Assembly: GCA_028023455.1 (NCBI GenBank)
Contig: JAQFVV010006200.1
Span: 7,531,506 to 7,595,505, forward strand
Source: Epiperipatus broadwayi
Lineage: Eukaryota > Onychophora > Udeonychophora > Euonychophora > Peripatidae
Direction: 5' to 3'
DNA: 64,000 nt
Positions 9,818-20,965 of this stretch are shown one piece after another. Positions within the stretch are counted from its first letter, which is position 1. Every line of letters begins with the position of its first letter. A program made the position numbers and the translations under genes. The notes beneath the pieces were generated by a model. The model ran no database searches and was not told the origin of the DNA. It worked only from the letters and a program-made list of their open reading frames with translations.

Positions 9818-12322
9818 TTATAATAATTTTATACTCCTTGACTTCATATTAATAAACCTTGATATGATTGTATTTATTTCCAGTTCTGCACAAATATCAT
9901 TTTCAATAGCAATTAATGCCAAATTAACAAGCCGTTTTTGTGACATAGTTGTTCTCAAGTAAGTTTTAATTAATTTTAACTTAGAAAAAGAGCGTTCACC
10001 GCTTGCAACACTAACAGGTAATGTTAATAATATTCTTAAAGCTATTGATAAGTTTGGCATAGATAAATTATTAGAAACTATAAAATTAAGTGTTTCGAAA
10101 GGGTTTTGAGAATTTAAAAAATCCTTTTGAAAAATATCTCGAAAAGCACATAATTCAGTCGAATAAATCTGTAGCATTAATATCTTTACTGTTATCAAAT
10201 TTCAAAATATTTTCTAAATCTTTGCATTTTGCTTGTAACTCGCTCTTATTAATTTCTGATATTTTATATAGAAAATTGAAATTATTATAACATGCTTCGA
10301 GGAGTTCAAAGCGTTCTGTTAAAGAATTAATCGCTACATCTAAAAGTGTAAAAAACATGTTTATTTTAAATTTTTCTTCAGGTATTTGAGGTGTTTCGTC
10401 CTGATGCTCGTAATCAAATTGACGAGTTTTTTTCCGTTGTCGAACTTCTTTGGCAGTTTTAAATTCTTTCTCTCCATCAACCTCTTCGCTAAGTTCATCT
10501 GCAATTTTGAGAATGTTTTTGAAATTTGAATCTGATTGATATTCTCGTAAAAATTTATTTAGATTTGCGATCGATTCTAAAGCAAGTGAAGCATTCATAT
10601 TTACATTTTGGAGCATTTTACTGACAGGATTTATTCTATTTAATATATCATGCCAAATTATTAAAGAACAAATAAATTTGTAATCCTTAAGGTTAGTGCA
10701 GAGTGATTGAGCTTCATGTTGAATTTCTCTATTAAAAGATTCGTTGTTCATTATTTCATAGAGTGCATCATAAATTTCACCCAACTGATACCGTAGAGGC
10801 CGGATTGCATCAATTCTGCTTTCCCATCATGTTTCTGATGGTTGTTTTAGAGTTAAAGTTTTAATAAATTTTAAAAGGATTGACCACCGTTTATAAGATG
10901 ATGAAAAAAAATTGTATATTTTTTGAACAATTGCAAAAAAACCAATTGTATCTACATTGACTTTGGCGGCATCGTTTATGATTAAGTTTAAAGAATGAGC
11001 AGCACATGGTAGTAAAATGCACGAGGGTTTTTGGTTAAAATCAAATTTTGAAGTCCAGCCTTTTTGCCTTTCATGTTGGCCCCATTATCATACCCTTGAC
11101 CACGCATGTCTTCAATGGGAATCTTCCATTTTTCCAGTTGTTCAATTATTGTTGTACATAAACCTCGTCCAGTGGAATCTGTTATATCTATGAAACCTAA
11201 AAAGTTTTCTCTAATTTTAACCGTTCCATTATTACAAAAAACGAAGCGAATAATTATGGTCATTTGTTCAGTTTTACTTGCATCTGGTGTACAATCTAAA
11301 ATAATAGAATAATATTTGGATTTCTTTATCGATAATAAAATTGTTTCCCTAATTGCTGTACTTAAAATTTCCAATAATTCATTTTGGCTATCTTTGCTCA
11401 AATAATGTACTCTATTGTTTTGATCTAGGGCCCTCTCAACATGATTTTCCATAACGGGATCAAACTTCGCAAATAATTCAATTAATTTTAAAAAATTTCC
11501 GTTATTTTTTTCGTATAATTTATCAGATGATCCGCGAAATGCTAAATTTTGACTACCAAGGAATTTGATAATTTCAATCAGCCGTTCCAAAACACTCCTC
11601 CAATGTTTCTTTTCCATTTCATATAAATTTTGAGATTGATAATCAATAGTAATTTTGTTTTTTAATCTTTTCTCAAGTTCATTCCAATTCAATAAACTTT
11701 TCATGTGAGCCATACTAGTTTCATGTCTGTGTAAAGTTGTACTTAAATTTCTCCAATTATTGTATCCTTCTATGAGGCTAGATTCAGTAGATCCAAAAAC
11801 TTTGCAACAAAAGCAAAACACAGAGTTCAAAATTTCGGAATAAATAAGCCATTTTCGAAAAACTACTTCTCCGTTTTCCATTTTTCTATTATAATATACA
11901 TCAGAAAATTTATGGCCATGTACATTGTTCGGATATATAATATCTTTCTTTTGAACAGGCCCCATTTCTACTAAAATAACACGTAGTTTGTCATCGATTT
12001 TATTCCATTCAGCTGGATCTTCTAAATTTGTACACATTTGATATGATATTGGCACAATGACTTTGTTGTCACTTAACTGTTTCTTACTAAAATCTTGTTC
12101 AATATTTTCAACAGTTCCCTGTGAACTAGATGATGTGCACGGTTCTGGTTCTTGTTGAGTATAAGCTATTTCAGAAGCAGTTGATATTTTAAGATATTTA
12201 TTAAGTGATCCACTTTGTTTTTTAATGTTTGCTATTTTTTCAGCTTGGCGTTTACGATTTTGTGCACCGGATAGTTTTTTCTTAGTTTTTGATTCCATAT
12301 TACTTTTACTCATGAACGCCAT
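9818..12322 (-). pseudogene. hAT transposase, ZMYM1-like (TTF zinc finger, DUF4371, hATC), two frameshifts and one stop
   Basis: It would excise and insert the surrounding element in the nucleus. The first open part (10988-12322, 444 codons) starts at ATG 12322 with KLSGAQNRKR (residues 17-25), typical of this family. A TTF-type zinc finger follows at about residues 96-210 (CTNLEDPAEW, RKWLIYSEILNSVFCFCC, HETSMAHMKS). The DUF4371/catalytic region has ILDCTPD (D343) and GQGYDNGANM (D412), probable first two acidic catalytic residues. A frameshift near 11005-11022 breaks the frame just before PCAAHSLNL. A stop (minus-strand TGA, 10827-10829) replaces the arginine expected in the TRW-type motif. 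The middle part is open at 10155-10784. A second shift near 10155-10200 precedes the hATC dimerisation part with SGERSFSKLKLIKTYLR (9818-10198). Inactive as it stands, but decay is slight. Confidence 0.93.
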
Positions 12323-13504
12323 TTTAAAATAATTTTCAAATGTAATAAATAAATAAATACGGACTCTAATTTATATATTTACATCATGTATCTTAATACT
12401 TAAGATTATATATCGCTAATTTAGATGTCCAACACAAATTACTTCTTGCGCCAAAATACAAAACTCTATACGCGGAGGGGAAGAAGTTGTTTAACTTGTT
12501 TACCTAAAAAAGGCAGCTAATAAATTGGAAATATTCAGCCATTGACATTAAAAATGGTCAGGTTTTAAAATAACTCAAGTGTCCAGTTTTTTACGCTTGA
12601 TTGAACATTTCAGTTTTACCATTGGCAAGATTTTCTTTTGTTATCATATATTTTTCTAATTAACACAGGTGGCCTGTTAGGCCTGATTTGCGATTTCAAT
12701 AGAAAATTTCCTGGGATTATAATTATTGTTTACAAGTTCTTACTAAGATTTTAAAATTTGCGATAAACATCATAAGCAAACGTATGTAATTAATTTGCAA
12801 ACCTAATTAGTATGCAGAAAAAATAGACTTTTGACAATGATTAAAATATATAAAATAAAAAGTAAACTGAAAATTATATTAAGTTTACTGGAATTATACC
12901 TATAATATATATTACATACACATTCGAATATTTATATCAAATTATTATTTAAATAAAAAATTAGAAAATGTTTTATTTTGCAATATTATAATCGTTTCTT
13001 ACGATTTCAAAATTATGTACATGATCTAATATATATATACGCATATACATACATAAGTTCTAATTTATAATACTTTTAGTGTGTGTTTATTTATATATTT
13101 GCTAGCAGAAAGTTACTTATAGTTTACTATAAGCAGTACTATATATATATAAACATTACAATATGAAATTTGTAATATAATAAACTTTATGTTTAGTTTA
13201 TTGTTCATGATAAATAATAGATTTGATTGTTTTATATTTTTAATATTAAGCAGAGCTTGTGTGCAGGCCTGCTTGTGTGTGTCATTTAATAAGATATAAT
13301 ATGACTTCATATGATTTTCAATACTCTACTCTCAATAATTTTTGTAAATAAACATTTGAGAATAATATTCTTCAAATGTGAGTATTTTTGTTAATGCCTA
13401 GCATGCTCAGGCATGGCGCCTTCTTTTTCAGATGCTAATCTCTCAGTGATGGCGCCTCCTTCTGCCAGCGCCCGCATGCCTAGCATGCGTTGCATGCCCG
13501 CTTC
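12323..13504. other. hAT 5' non-coding part with subterminal motifs
   Basis: AT-rich leader of the transposase gene. From 13396 to 13500 it turns GC-rich, with repeated GGCGCC, CCTAGCATGC and GCATGCC words. No ORF of note. Confidence 0.7.
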
Positions 13505-13515
13505 CGCCGGCCCTG

Positions 13516-13523
13516 TATATAAT
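13516..13523 (+). repeat. hAT target-site duplication (right)
   Basis: TATATAAT, identical to 8936-8943. Confidence 0.9.
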
Positions 13524-13771
13524 GAATAATTTTAATCATGCAAAATTTTTTTTTTACTTTTAAATATTTTGCAGTTACGTTTCCTCGCAAATATATAAGT
13601 ATAAGTTTCGTAAATATCAAATTTAATTTTCAACTTAATACAAAGTAAATGCGTATGTTCGTTTAATAAATATATATATTAAAGTATTTTTGCATAACAT
13701 ATATGTCAGCCACCTTTAGTTAAGATTTTTTTTCTTCTCTCAATTCGGATTATGCTATTGAATCATTTATT

Positions 13772-13877
13772 GAGTAACCGTTAGGTGAAGCCCCTTTGAA
13801 GTAACCGTTAGGTGAAGCCCTTGTTTTTTAGTGATCGTTTATGAAGATTCTTTTAGTAACCGTTTAGGTGAAGACCC
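13772..13877 (+). repeat. tandem repeat in the LTR-element leader (AGTAACCGTTAGGTGAAGCCC)
   Basis: Four units at about 13772, 13799, 13829 and 13855, two nearly perfect and two diverged, spaced 26-30 bp. It lies between primer site and ORF, so possibly part of an RNA leader or packaging structure. Further duplicated motifs follow: GCCTGAAATAATAGG at 13910 and 13978, and a GACCAAAATGG...GGTTTCGA motif at 14269 and 14419. Confidence 0.7.
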
Positions 13878-15322
13878 CCTTACACTTTAGAGTTTAGAAT
13901 TGCTGAGTAGCCTGAAATAATAGGTCTACGTCTGCAATCATTGCTTCCTTGTCATAGTGGCGACCAGCGTTTACTAGCCTGAAATAATAGGAGTATGCGG
14001 TCCGCAATATGATGAATCTTTCTAAGAAAATCATGTACATAATAATAAAAGAAATATTTGTATAGGTATATCTGTTTGTATATTTATATGTAGTCATATA
14101 TATATGCTTATTTAATGATGTACATATTCATATATATGGGTGTATATGGTATACACTTCGTTATAGTTTGGTAAAACCCATTTTTATATAAATGTTTTTT
14201 AAACAGTTTTTGATCTCAATGCGTGATTCTGTAAAGTTACTTGATAATTGTTAATCTATTTCGGGTTGTGACCAAAATGGTAGTTGGTTTCGATCCCAGG
14301 TTCATAATTCGGAGTGGCAGTTATCATGGGATTTTACTTTTATTTTTAATTTTTTGTATTAATATTTTGTTTTGTTAATCGTACTTTAGGCTGATTAAAT
14401 TTTTTTTTGTGTGTCTTGACCAAAATGGTGATTGGTTTCGAACCCAGGTCAGACATGTTACCTTACTTAGTTGTTATACGTCTTAGATTTAATTAATATT
14501 GTCATTTAAAATACCATTTACTGATTCATGCAGAGATTTTTTTTTGAAAGTGAAGTGAAAATCAAAATAAATTGTAATCGCATTAAACTTTATAAACCTT
14601 ATCAATGTGTGCTTGGGTCATTATCCATTAATATGTATATTTGATATGGCCATTGTCTTGTCGACTGGCGCCCTTCTCAAATAAATTTGTCAGCAAGTGC
14701 AATCTCTCATATCGGATATCAAATAAATCAAACTATAGTAGATGATCAAAATAACAATGTATGCTTAGTGAGCCAAAATAATTTGTAAACATGACTTATG
14801 TATATTTTGCTCACATATTTCTTTATATATACTTGTATTAATGTAAATGCATTTTTTAGTTGTTTCAGGTGTCAGAGAAAGCCAGGTCAAGCTGTAAGTG
14901 TGTTATTTTAATTATATTGGGACAAAATAGCAGTGATAGTTTAATGAAATATAACAATAAATAAAGTGAGGAGAATAATATGTAGTATAAATATTAAAGA
15001 CAGACACGGCAGGATTTTATATATATATTTTTTCATGTACAAACAGATACCTATAGGCATAGGGTTAAGATAGGACCTCGTGAGGTAGGCAAAGTTAATT
15101 TCTGAAAACATAAATAAAACAGATAGTTATACAAAATAAAGAACTTAGAATACTGACTTAGTTATAATTTTAGAAAGAAGTAAAAAAATTTTTGATATAC
15201 AGAAGGATATAGCTCCTAGATATACGTGATATAATATACTTATCTAGTTTATAAAAGACTAAAATAAGTTTTATAAATAAGGTGTGTTTGTTGTCTAGCA
15301 AAATAGCCAATATTAGGCAAAA
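13878..15322 (+). other. untranslated internal region of the LTR element
   Basis: No ORF. A TTGTTTCAG/GTGTCA...CAAGCT/GTAAGT arrangement at about 14861-14900 looks like a short exon with good acceptor and donor sites, but this is only a sequence match. Confidence 0.45.
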
Positions 15323-16150
15323 ATGGACCAACAGAAGAAAGACGAACATGACAGCGATGAGGAGGTAGTGCTCAACCTTCCAAATACGGCAACATGCAGT
15401 GACCAAAAATACAATTTGGAAGATCTCATCAAAGAAATGAGAGATGAAAATGAAATGATGATGAAAATGTTGCAAGAATTTATGAATATCACATCGCAAA
15501 GATTGAACCGTTTGGAGGCACATATGGAACTCCATCAAGAATGGAGTATTGTAACAGAAGCATCACCAGAAGATGATACTCAAAATCAAGATGACACTGA
15601 TATGAAATCGTCGAGTGATTATGAATCAGGTGAAGCCACTCACCAGTCGGATTTCTCTGGACAAATGAATGAGGAGAGTAAAAAAACAAATGATCAACAG
15701 CTGTTGAACCAACTCCAGGTGCAACAGGACAGTGAAATCTTTACTGTGGCAAAGATTAGCAACATAAAATGTTTTAGAGAAGAACCGGTTGGGAACTCTA
15801 GACACCACCTTGATAGCTTGAAAATCTGTCTCCAAGTCCAGAATATGACTGAGCAAGAAAAGAAGGCAAAGGAAAAATTAAGACGTACAGCTCGGCATCG
15901 CAAGAATCGAAACCGGCAATATAAATGCAGGAAAGGAAAGCAAGCATGGCTAAGAGACCTTAGGCCAAGTAGTAAAGTGTGGAGGAAAGTTAAAAAGTTC
16001 TTCCCAATATATAAAGGCCCTCACACATTAAAAAAGAAGTGTGGAATAAGTGTTTTGTTTTGGAAAAATAATCTCAGCCTACAAAGACAGTATAATGCTA
16101 CAAACATAAAACCTTATGTACCACCAGACCCCGGAAAATTTAGAAAGTAA
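15323..16150 (+). CDS. Gag-like head fused to an integrase C-terminal tail, 275 codons, intact
   Basis: The start ATG has a good context (GCAAAAATGG), and the frame is open for 275 codons. Residues about 30-72 are a predicted coiled coil (LEDLIKEMRDENEMMMKMLQ), like the N-terminal part of Gag in Gypsy-type elements. Residues 75-125 are acidic and low-complexity. Residues 178-215 are Lys/Arg-rich. Then come FFPIYKGP (226-233) and YNATNIKPYVPP (257-268), which match the GPF/Y-type module at the C-terminus of Gypsy/retroviral integrases. Protease, RT, RNase H and the integrase catalytic core are absent, and their usual place is bridged in frame. I infer an internal deletion of gag-pol that left a fusion ORF. 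An intact frame in a young element suggests that the protein may be made, perhaps binding RNA or DNA. The integrase tail is the firmer assignment; the Gag head rests on composition and position. Confidence 0.65.
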   Translation: MDQQKKDEHDSDEEVVLNLPNTATCSDQKYNLEDLIKEMRDENEMMMKMLQEFMNITSQRLNRLEAHMELHQEWSIVTEASPEDDTQNQDDTDMKSSSDYESGEATHQSDFSGQMNEESKKTNDQQLLNQLQVQQDSEIFTVAKISNIKCFREEPVGNSRHHLDSLKICLQVQNMTEQEKKAKEKLRRTARHRKNRNRQYKCRKGKQAWLRDLRPSSKVWRKVKKFFPIYKGPHTLKKKCGISVLFWKNNLSLQRQYNATNIKPYVPPDPGKFRK

Positions 16151-16396
16151 AAAGATAAATATAACTTGTTAGACTAAAAACAACATGGACTCAATTTAAG
16201 ATACAGGAGATTGAATCATGGATAAACCGTTAGTGATATAATAAAGTAAAGAAAGACTGTTAGTTGGTTAATATAGTAAACAGTACAGCAAATAAAGAGT
16301 AGGCTTGAACTCATCTGGCACAAAATTTTGACCTCTGACCTGAAGCAACAGCATTTTTTTTTAACATTTTTTTTTGGCTCACTAACTATTGGGAAA
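16151..16396 (+). other. 3' untranslated internal region with T-rich box and short polypurine tract
   Basis: Two long T runs (about 16354-16377) precede GGGAAA (16391-16396), which abuts the 3' LTR. The purine tract is short for a plus-strand primer, but the T-rich box before it is as seen in other LTR elements. Confidence 0.45.
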
Positions 16397-18580
16397 TGAA
16401 GCAATGGATCTGAAGTCCGATCCATGCTTCACATCTTCCTATAAACTTAATTAATATTGTAAACCTAAATTAAGTTTATAGTCCAATATCAGCAGGGTTT
16501 TGCATTACAGCTGAAATTAATTACGTTTATTAAATTTGTATTTGCTTTTAAATATTTTCTTTTAAGTAAATTCCATTCTAACATTAAATTGCTGTTAAAA
16601 ATATTACTTGTGAAAACCTTTTAGTCAAACATATATATACGTCTAGCGTATATATATGAGTTAATGCAAAATTCTGCTGAAATAAAATGCTTATTCTACT
16701 ATAAAAAAATAATAATATATTGTTGTTAAAATTTTGTTAAAATATTTAGTATGATTTGATTTTGAGATAAGCCCGCCAACATTTTCTAAAAGAATGTATA
16801 GTTTTGATTAGTGAGCCATTCAAGTCTAATTAAAGATGGCCTTCTCTTTCTTTCTTTTTAATTAATAGAATTCAAACTTTAAAGAAAGAAATCTAGAGTA
16901 AAAAAGTAAAAGTTATTTTTGGAAAATGTTATTTTGAAACAAAGGAGCATGGGGAGGCTTATCAAGATCTCAGATCATACAAACAATAGAAGGTAGCTGA
17001 CAGAGAGGGTATAAATAGAAGTGAGAACAAAAGACTAGATTATTCAGATTTTTCTTTTTGAAGGATTCAGATTTTTCTTTTTGAAGGATTCAGATTTTTC
17101 CTTTGGAAGGATTCAGTATTCAGATTTTCCCTTTGAAGGATTCAGATTATTCAGATTTTCCTTTTGAAGGTGATTCATTCAAAGTTTTCTTGCTGGCATT
17201 CAGATTTCTCTTTGGAGAACTTTTTCAGATTTTGCTTGTGGAGATTTTATTTAAAAAAAGTAGACAACTGCCATCTTCAAAATCATGGAGAGGTTTGAAC
17301 ATGCTCAAGTTAAAAGCAACAGTATTTTGAGGGAAATGAATATGCTTGGCTAGGCAAATAAATAGCTTTGCCTATCGCCGAGGTTCCTGAATACCATCCA
17401 AAATGCCATAGTATCCACTCAATAGTCATCTGAACTCTGTGCCGTGTCTGGAGAACTTTTCGTGAAACCATACTACATATTTTCATTGTCCGGACAAATA
17501 CCTATCGACGGTCGGATCAAGCCACGAACGCCGTAGGGAACATGACCAAGGAAAAAAAGGACGGTAATCGTATCTCCTCCATTGAACTATTTCTTATGCT
17601 ACCTTTTGTTCATACCTTTTTTTTTTAATTGCTTCATTGAATTATATGTATGAAATGTAGTATTTAATTATATATGTTATGTAACCATTTTTATTAGACT
17701 AGTCTTAAATAATATATATATATATATATTGTGTGATCATCTATATATTTTAACCTTTTTTTTTTCTTCGCTATTCTTCATTACTAACATGTGTAAATAT
17801 TTAGTATTCCATTGCGGTTAAGTTTAAAAGTTAATTTTTGTTCAAGTAAAATCTCTTTCCAGTTTTATTTGTGTTTGTTAATTAAATACGAGTCAGTTTC
17901 TTTTGTTTGCCAACTTGATCTCCTCGATAACGCCTCTTTTGTCCGCCACTAGCTTATTACGTATATCTGATTTAGCTATATACGTCTTAAATAATTTTAA
18001 ACTGTTTTTAGCGCAAAGCAATTAGAAATGCTTTGCGAAAGATCCTTTTTTATTGTACTTTATCGAGAAGATCGAGTTGACAATTTTATTAAAATTGGGA
18101 AAAGATTTAGACCGCAAACCTATTAATCCGTTTTTATTGTCTAATTAGTTTGTTTCATTAATTTAGAGGAATAGCGGAGGCCATTAAATCCTTATTCATA
18201 TTTTAAAGCCATTAATTAAACATATTATTTAACTATCAAAAGCTTGAGTTTCCTAATTTTATTATAATGCTTTATTCTACTTTTCTAATGATCCAGGCAC
18301 GCAAAACACATATTTCTTAGTACTTTTGCACATTTAACTATTTAGTTCCGTAAGTTTCCTGTCCATGTTTCTTTCCGCTGATGCTAAGCTGTCACCGGTT
18401 GAAAAATAATTTATGCATGGCTCAGATAGTGTTGTTTGTTTGTGATCAGGCCTCGAGAATAGGCGAATGGGCAGAGGTCATAGTATTCTTGATTTAATAT
18501 CTCGCGTATGGGTGGCCTCGAGGTACTTTCGCCTAGTATTCGAACTGGGTTAAACCAACATACATCATCTGACTGTCACA
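16397..18580 (+). repeat. 3' LTR
   Basis: 2184 bp, same landmarks as the 5' LTR: palindrome 16630-16658, TATA box 17010-17018, poly(A) hairpin 17351-17374, hairpin 18012-18037. Followed by ATATAT (18581-18586). Confidence 0.9.
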
Positions 18581-18592
18581 ATATATATATAT

Positions 18593-20584
18593 TGAACCGG
18601 GTGGTGTGTTTTAAATTTTATTAGAACACTCACGGGAATCACTGAGGGAGTAAACAAAATCTATTTACTTTCAGCTCTTTAAATAAAATACTTGTGAAAG
18701 CAAAATTATAAGACTTTTTAATGCAAAAAATATGATACAATCATAACTTATACCTTTGATCTACACCAATGCAATTTAAATATTGTGCTACCATGGCCTC
18801 TTAGGCAGAGAAGAATAATGCCCAGAGGGCACCCGCAACCAAGCCAGAGCTATATATAAAAATATACAACTCTGACCACGTTTGAATGACAGATCTCCTC
18901 GGCTGAAGAATTCAACACCTATCATTCAAAGCACTTTTTTGTTTCAGAGTAAACTCCAGGAGCCAGTTAGCTACAAGAACTAACATGTTTTGAATGATGG
19001 AAAACTAATTCAGTGCCTAAGAAATCCCAACTAGCTCAATCAAAAGAAATATTATAGTATACTGTTACTTTATTTAGTGGTAAAAGAACTGATCGAGATG
19101 CATTAAGTTTAAAGATAAATTATTTTTAACTAAGTACTTATTATTACAACTTTTAAACAAGTTTATAAAATCTTAATTAGTCTAACAATGATATTCTAAT
19201 AAAATCAGGCACACACACATTATAGTAAGATATACAATAGCAATCTAATTCAGCATTAAAATAATTACAAGAAATTAATATATCATAAATCATTAATATA
19301 TACATTTCAAAAACACACACATCAATAGTTCATTTAGGCAGTTATAGAATTCATTTATTAACTGACTCTGGGAGGCTTCAAGGTTAGCAATGGCTACATT
19401 ATTATCAGAAATGAAATAAGAAAAGTGATTCATTACCTATAGGATTTGAACGTTGAATTCTTCTGTTTGCTGCTTCATGTGATAATTTTCCAACTGGTTG
19501 GATATGAGATTTTGTGGAGGTTCCTATGCTTACTATTCCATGGCATTATTCTTTAAGACAGTTAGATATCCCTGGTGGTTTTTTAAGTTGTTAGGCAAGC
19601 ATCCTTTTTCTGGGCAAATTGCTGATCTATTAGACTAAGGGCTGGAGCAAAGTCATATGATTTCAGTGGCTGTTAGCACTGCATTGTCCAGGTAAACACT
19701 GATTGATTGACTGAACTGATTGACTGAACTGATTGAAGAACGGATTTAGTCTTATTGTGATCTCAACTGATAGATTAAACTCAACTGATTGAATGATGAA
19801 AAATTGGACTATTTATGTGATGACCTGTTGTCACTTCATTCATTGGTTTTTATATCTGTCAGCTATATCTGTTGTTGGAATTCATCTATTGTTTTTGATT
19901 ACATTCCCTTGATAAGATTTTGATCCTGTTTTCAGTTGGTAGCCATTGCTAATGTGTTGTTTTGTGGATTTTTTTATTAATAGCCATTGCTGAATTTGTT
20001 TTTTAATTTTTAACCCACACACATTTATTTTATCAACACACACACACATTTACTTTACTATTCCTTATATTTACAATTGCTATTAATGCACATATATATT
20101 TACATTTCTTTTAATTATGGGAAAAGACTTTTTTCTTTAAATTAAATGACAAGAGATATTTTTAATTTATATAAAAGATTTATATTTTAAACTTTTAGTT
20201 TCAACATGTCTCTCTTTTTTTTCTTTAATATTTTAAAAGAAGAGATAAAGTACTTTTAATTACTTAAAATCCATCTATTTTCTATCCCCCTTCAATTAAT
20301 TAATTGTAATTTTTACTGATAATAACTCTTTAAAACTTTATAGATCACTTTCCTTTAGCAAACTGCATTTTGTTTAAAATAACAATAATAATAAAAACTC
20401 TTTAGATTTTTATAAATTTATTTATTTCAAATGATATGTTTTGCTTTGTTTATAATTCAATTATTTACAGACAACTTATTGATTTTATTATTCATTATCA
20501 ATTTTAAACTTTACATTGTTTATGAAATTGTTTATTTCAATAATTTTAGCCAAAAATTATATGTACAGCTAAGATATCATTACA
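18593..20584 (+). mobile_element. solo-LTR-like repeat, family L2, copy 1
   Basis: A 1.99-kb unit starting TGAACCGGGTGG in an (AT)n tract and ending TACA before ATATATAC, with ATATAT on both sides as a possible target duplication. A TATA-type sequence (TATATATAAAAATA, 18851-18864) is conserved in the second copy at 51348-53234, as is a perfectly kept block (AACACCTATCATTCAAAGCA, about 18914-18933). No ORF. TG...CA ends, length and promoter fit an LTR, but no internal region or primer site is attached, so another class of repeat is possible. Confidence 0.5.
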
Positions 20585-20819
20585 ATATATACGTTCCTCT
20601 TTTATATATTCAATTCTCAAATTTCATAACAGAATCTGAAATTTAAAAAATACTATTACATGTATAAATATTATTAAAACTCAACCTAAAAATTATAGTT
20701 ATAATAATATTGTTAGAATTTATTTCTAATAATTAAATATCAACTATATAAATAATTTTTTTCAGTACAAAAATATATTCAAACCCAAAAATCTTATAAT
20801 AAAAATATAGGTACTCATC
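20585..20819. other. AT-rich right flank of the nested elements
   Basis: Begins with ATATATACGTTCC, the presumed continuation of the pre-insertion locus that ends at 5815. Nothing else seen. Confidence 0.5.
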
Positions 20820-20824
20820 TTTTA

Positions 20825-20965
20825 GCTAAAGATGCGCCAAAACACATAAAAATGCTGTTTCCACGGCCGACACATTCGAACCTGTATTTTCTATAGTACA
20901 ACTTTTTTGTTGCGCCTCAGAATGCAGGCCGCTATGTCGCATCGCAGTACAGCATGTATGTCGCA
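20825..20965 (-). repeat. GC-richer block with a B-box-like motif, possible SINE
   Basis: The minus strand has GGTTCGAATGTG (B-box-like, about 20871-20882) followed by TCGGCCGTGG. The block is clearly GC-richer than its surroundings, with repeated GCGACATA words. No clear A box or tail, so this is only a candidate tRNA-related repeat. Confidence 0.3.

Larger units (their letters stand above)
8944..13515 (-). mobile_element. hAT transposon (ZMYM1-like transposase), complete but inactive
   Basis: 4572 bp bounded by inverted repeats CAGGGCCGGCG (8944-8954) and CGCCGGCCCTG (13505-13515), with a perfect 8-bp target duplication. Eight-bp duplications and CAGGG ends are typical of hAT. The minus strand carries a decayed transposase (9818-12322). 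Subterminal GC-rich motifs recur near both ends: CGCCCGCATG and related GCATGC/GGCGCC words at 8968-8998 and 13396-13500. They are GC islands in AT-rich DNA and are likely transposase-binding sites. A cluster of palindromes occupies 9086-9472. It lies within the 5' internal region of the LTR element, so it inserted after that element. Confidence 0.95.
5816..18580 (+). mobile_element. LTR retrotransposon with 2.2-kb LTRs, RT-less, interrupted by a hAT element
   Basis: Two near-identical direct repeats (5816-7998 and 16397-18580), each starting TG and ending CA, enclose an internal region with a tRNA-Lys-like primer site at 8020-8038 and one intact ORF at 15323-16150. After subtracting the nested hAT (8944-13515) and its 8-bp duplication, the element is about 8.2 kb, with an internal region of about 3.8 kb. 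No protease, RT or RNase H is readable there, so it must depend on enzymes from another element. The integrase-tail motif places it in the Ty3/Gypsy-retrovirus side of the LTR elements. LTR identity above 99 percent (substitutions only) indicates recent insertion. The orientation is set by the primer site, the ORF and the TATA box. Confidence 0.88.

Noticed and set aside
13772-13877. CRISPR-like array
   Set aside because: Units are diverged, spacers are only a few bases long and the context is a eukaryotic retrotransposon.
15170-15903. Four minus-strand open frames opposite the Gag/integrase-tail ORF
   Set aside because: Shadow frames of a real plus-strand ORF, without motifs.
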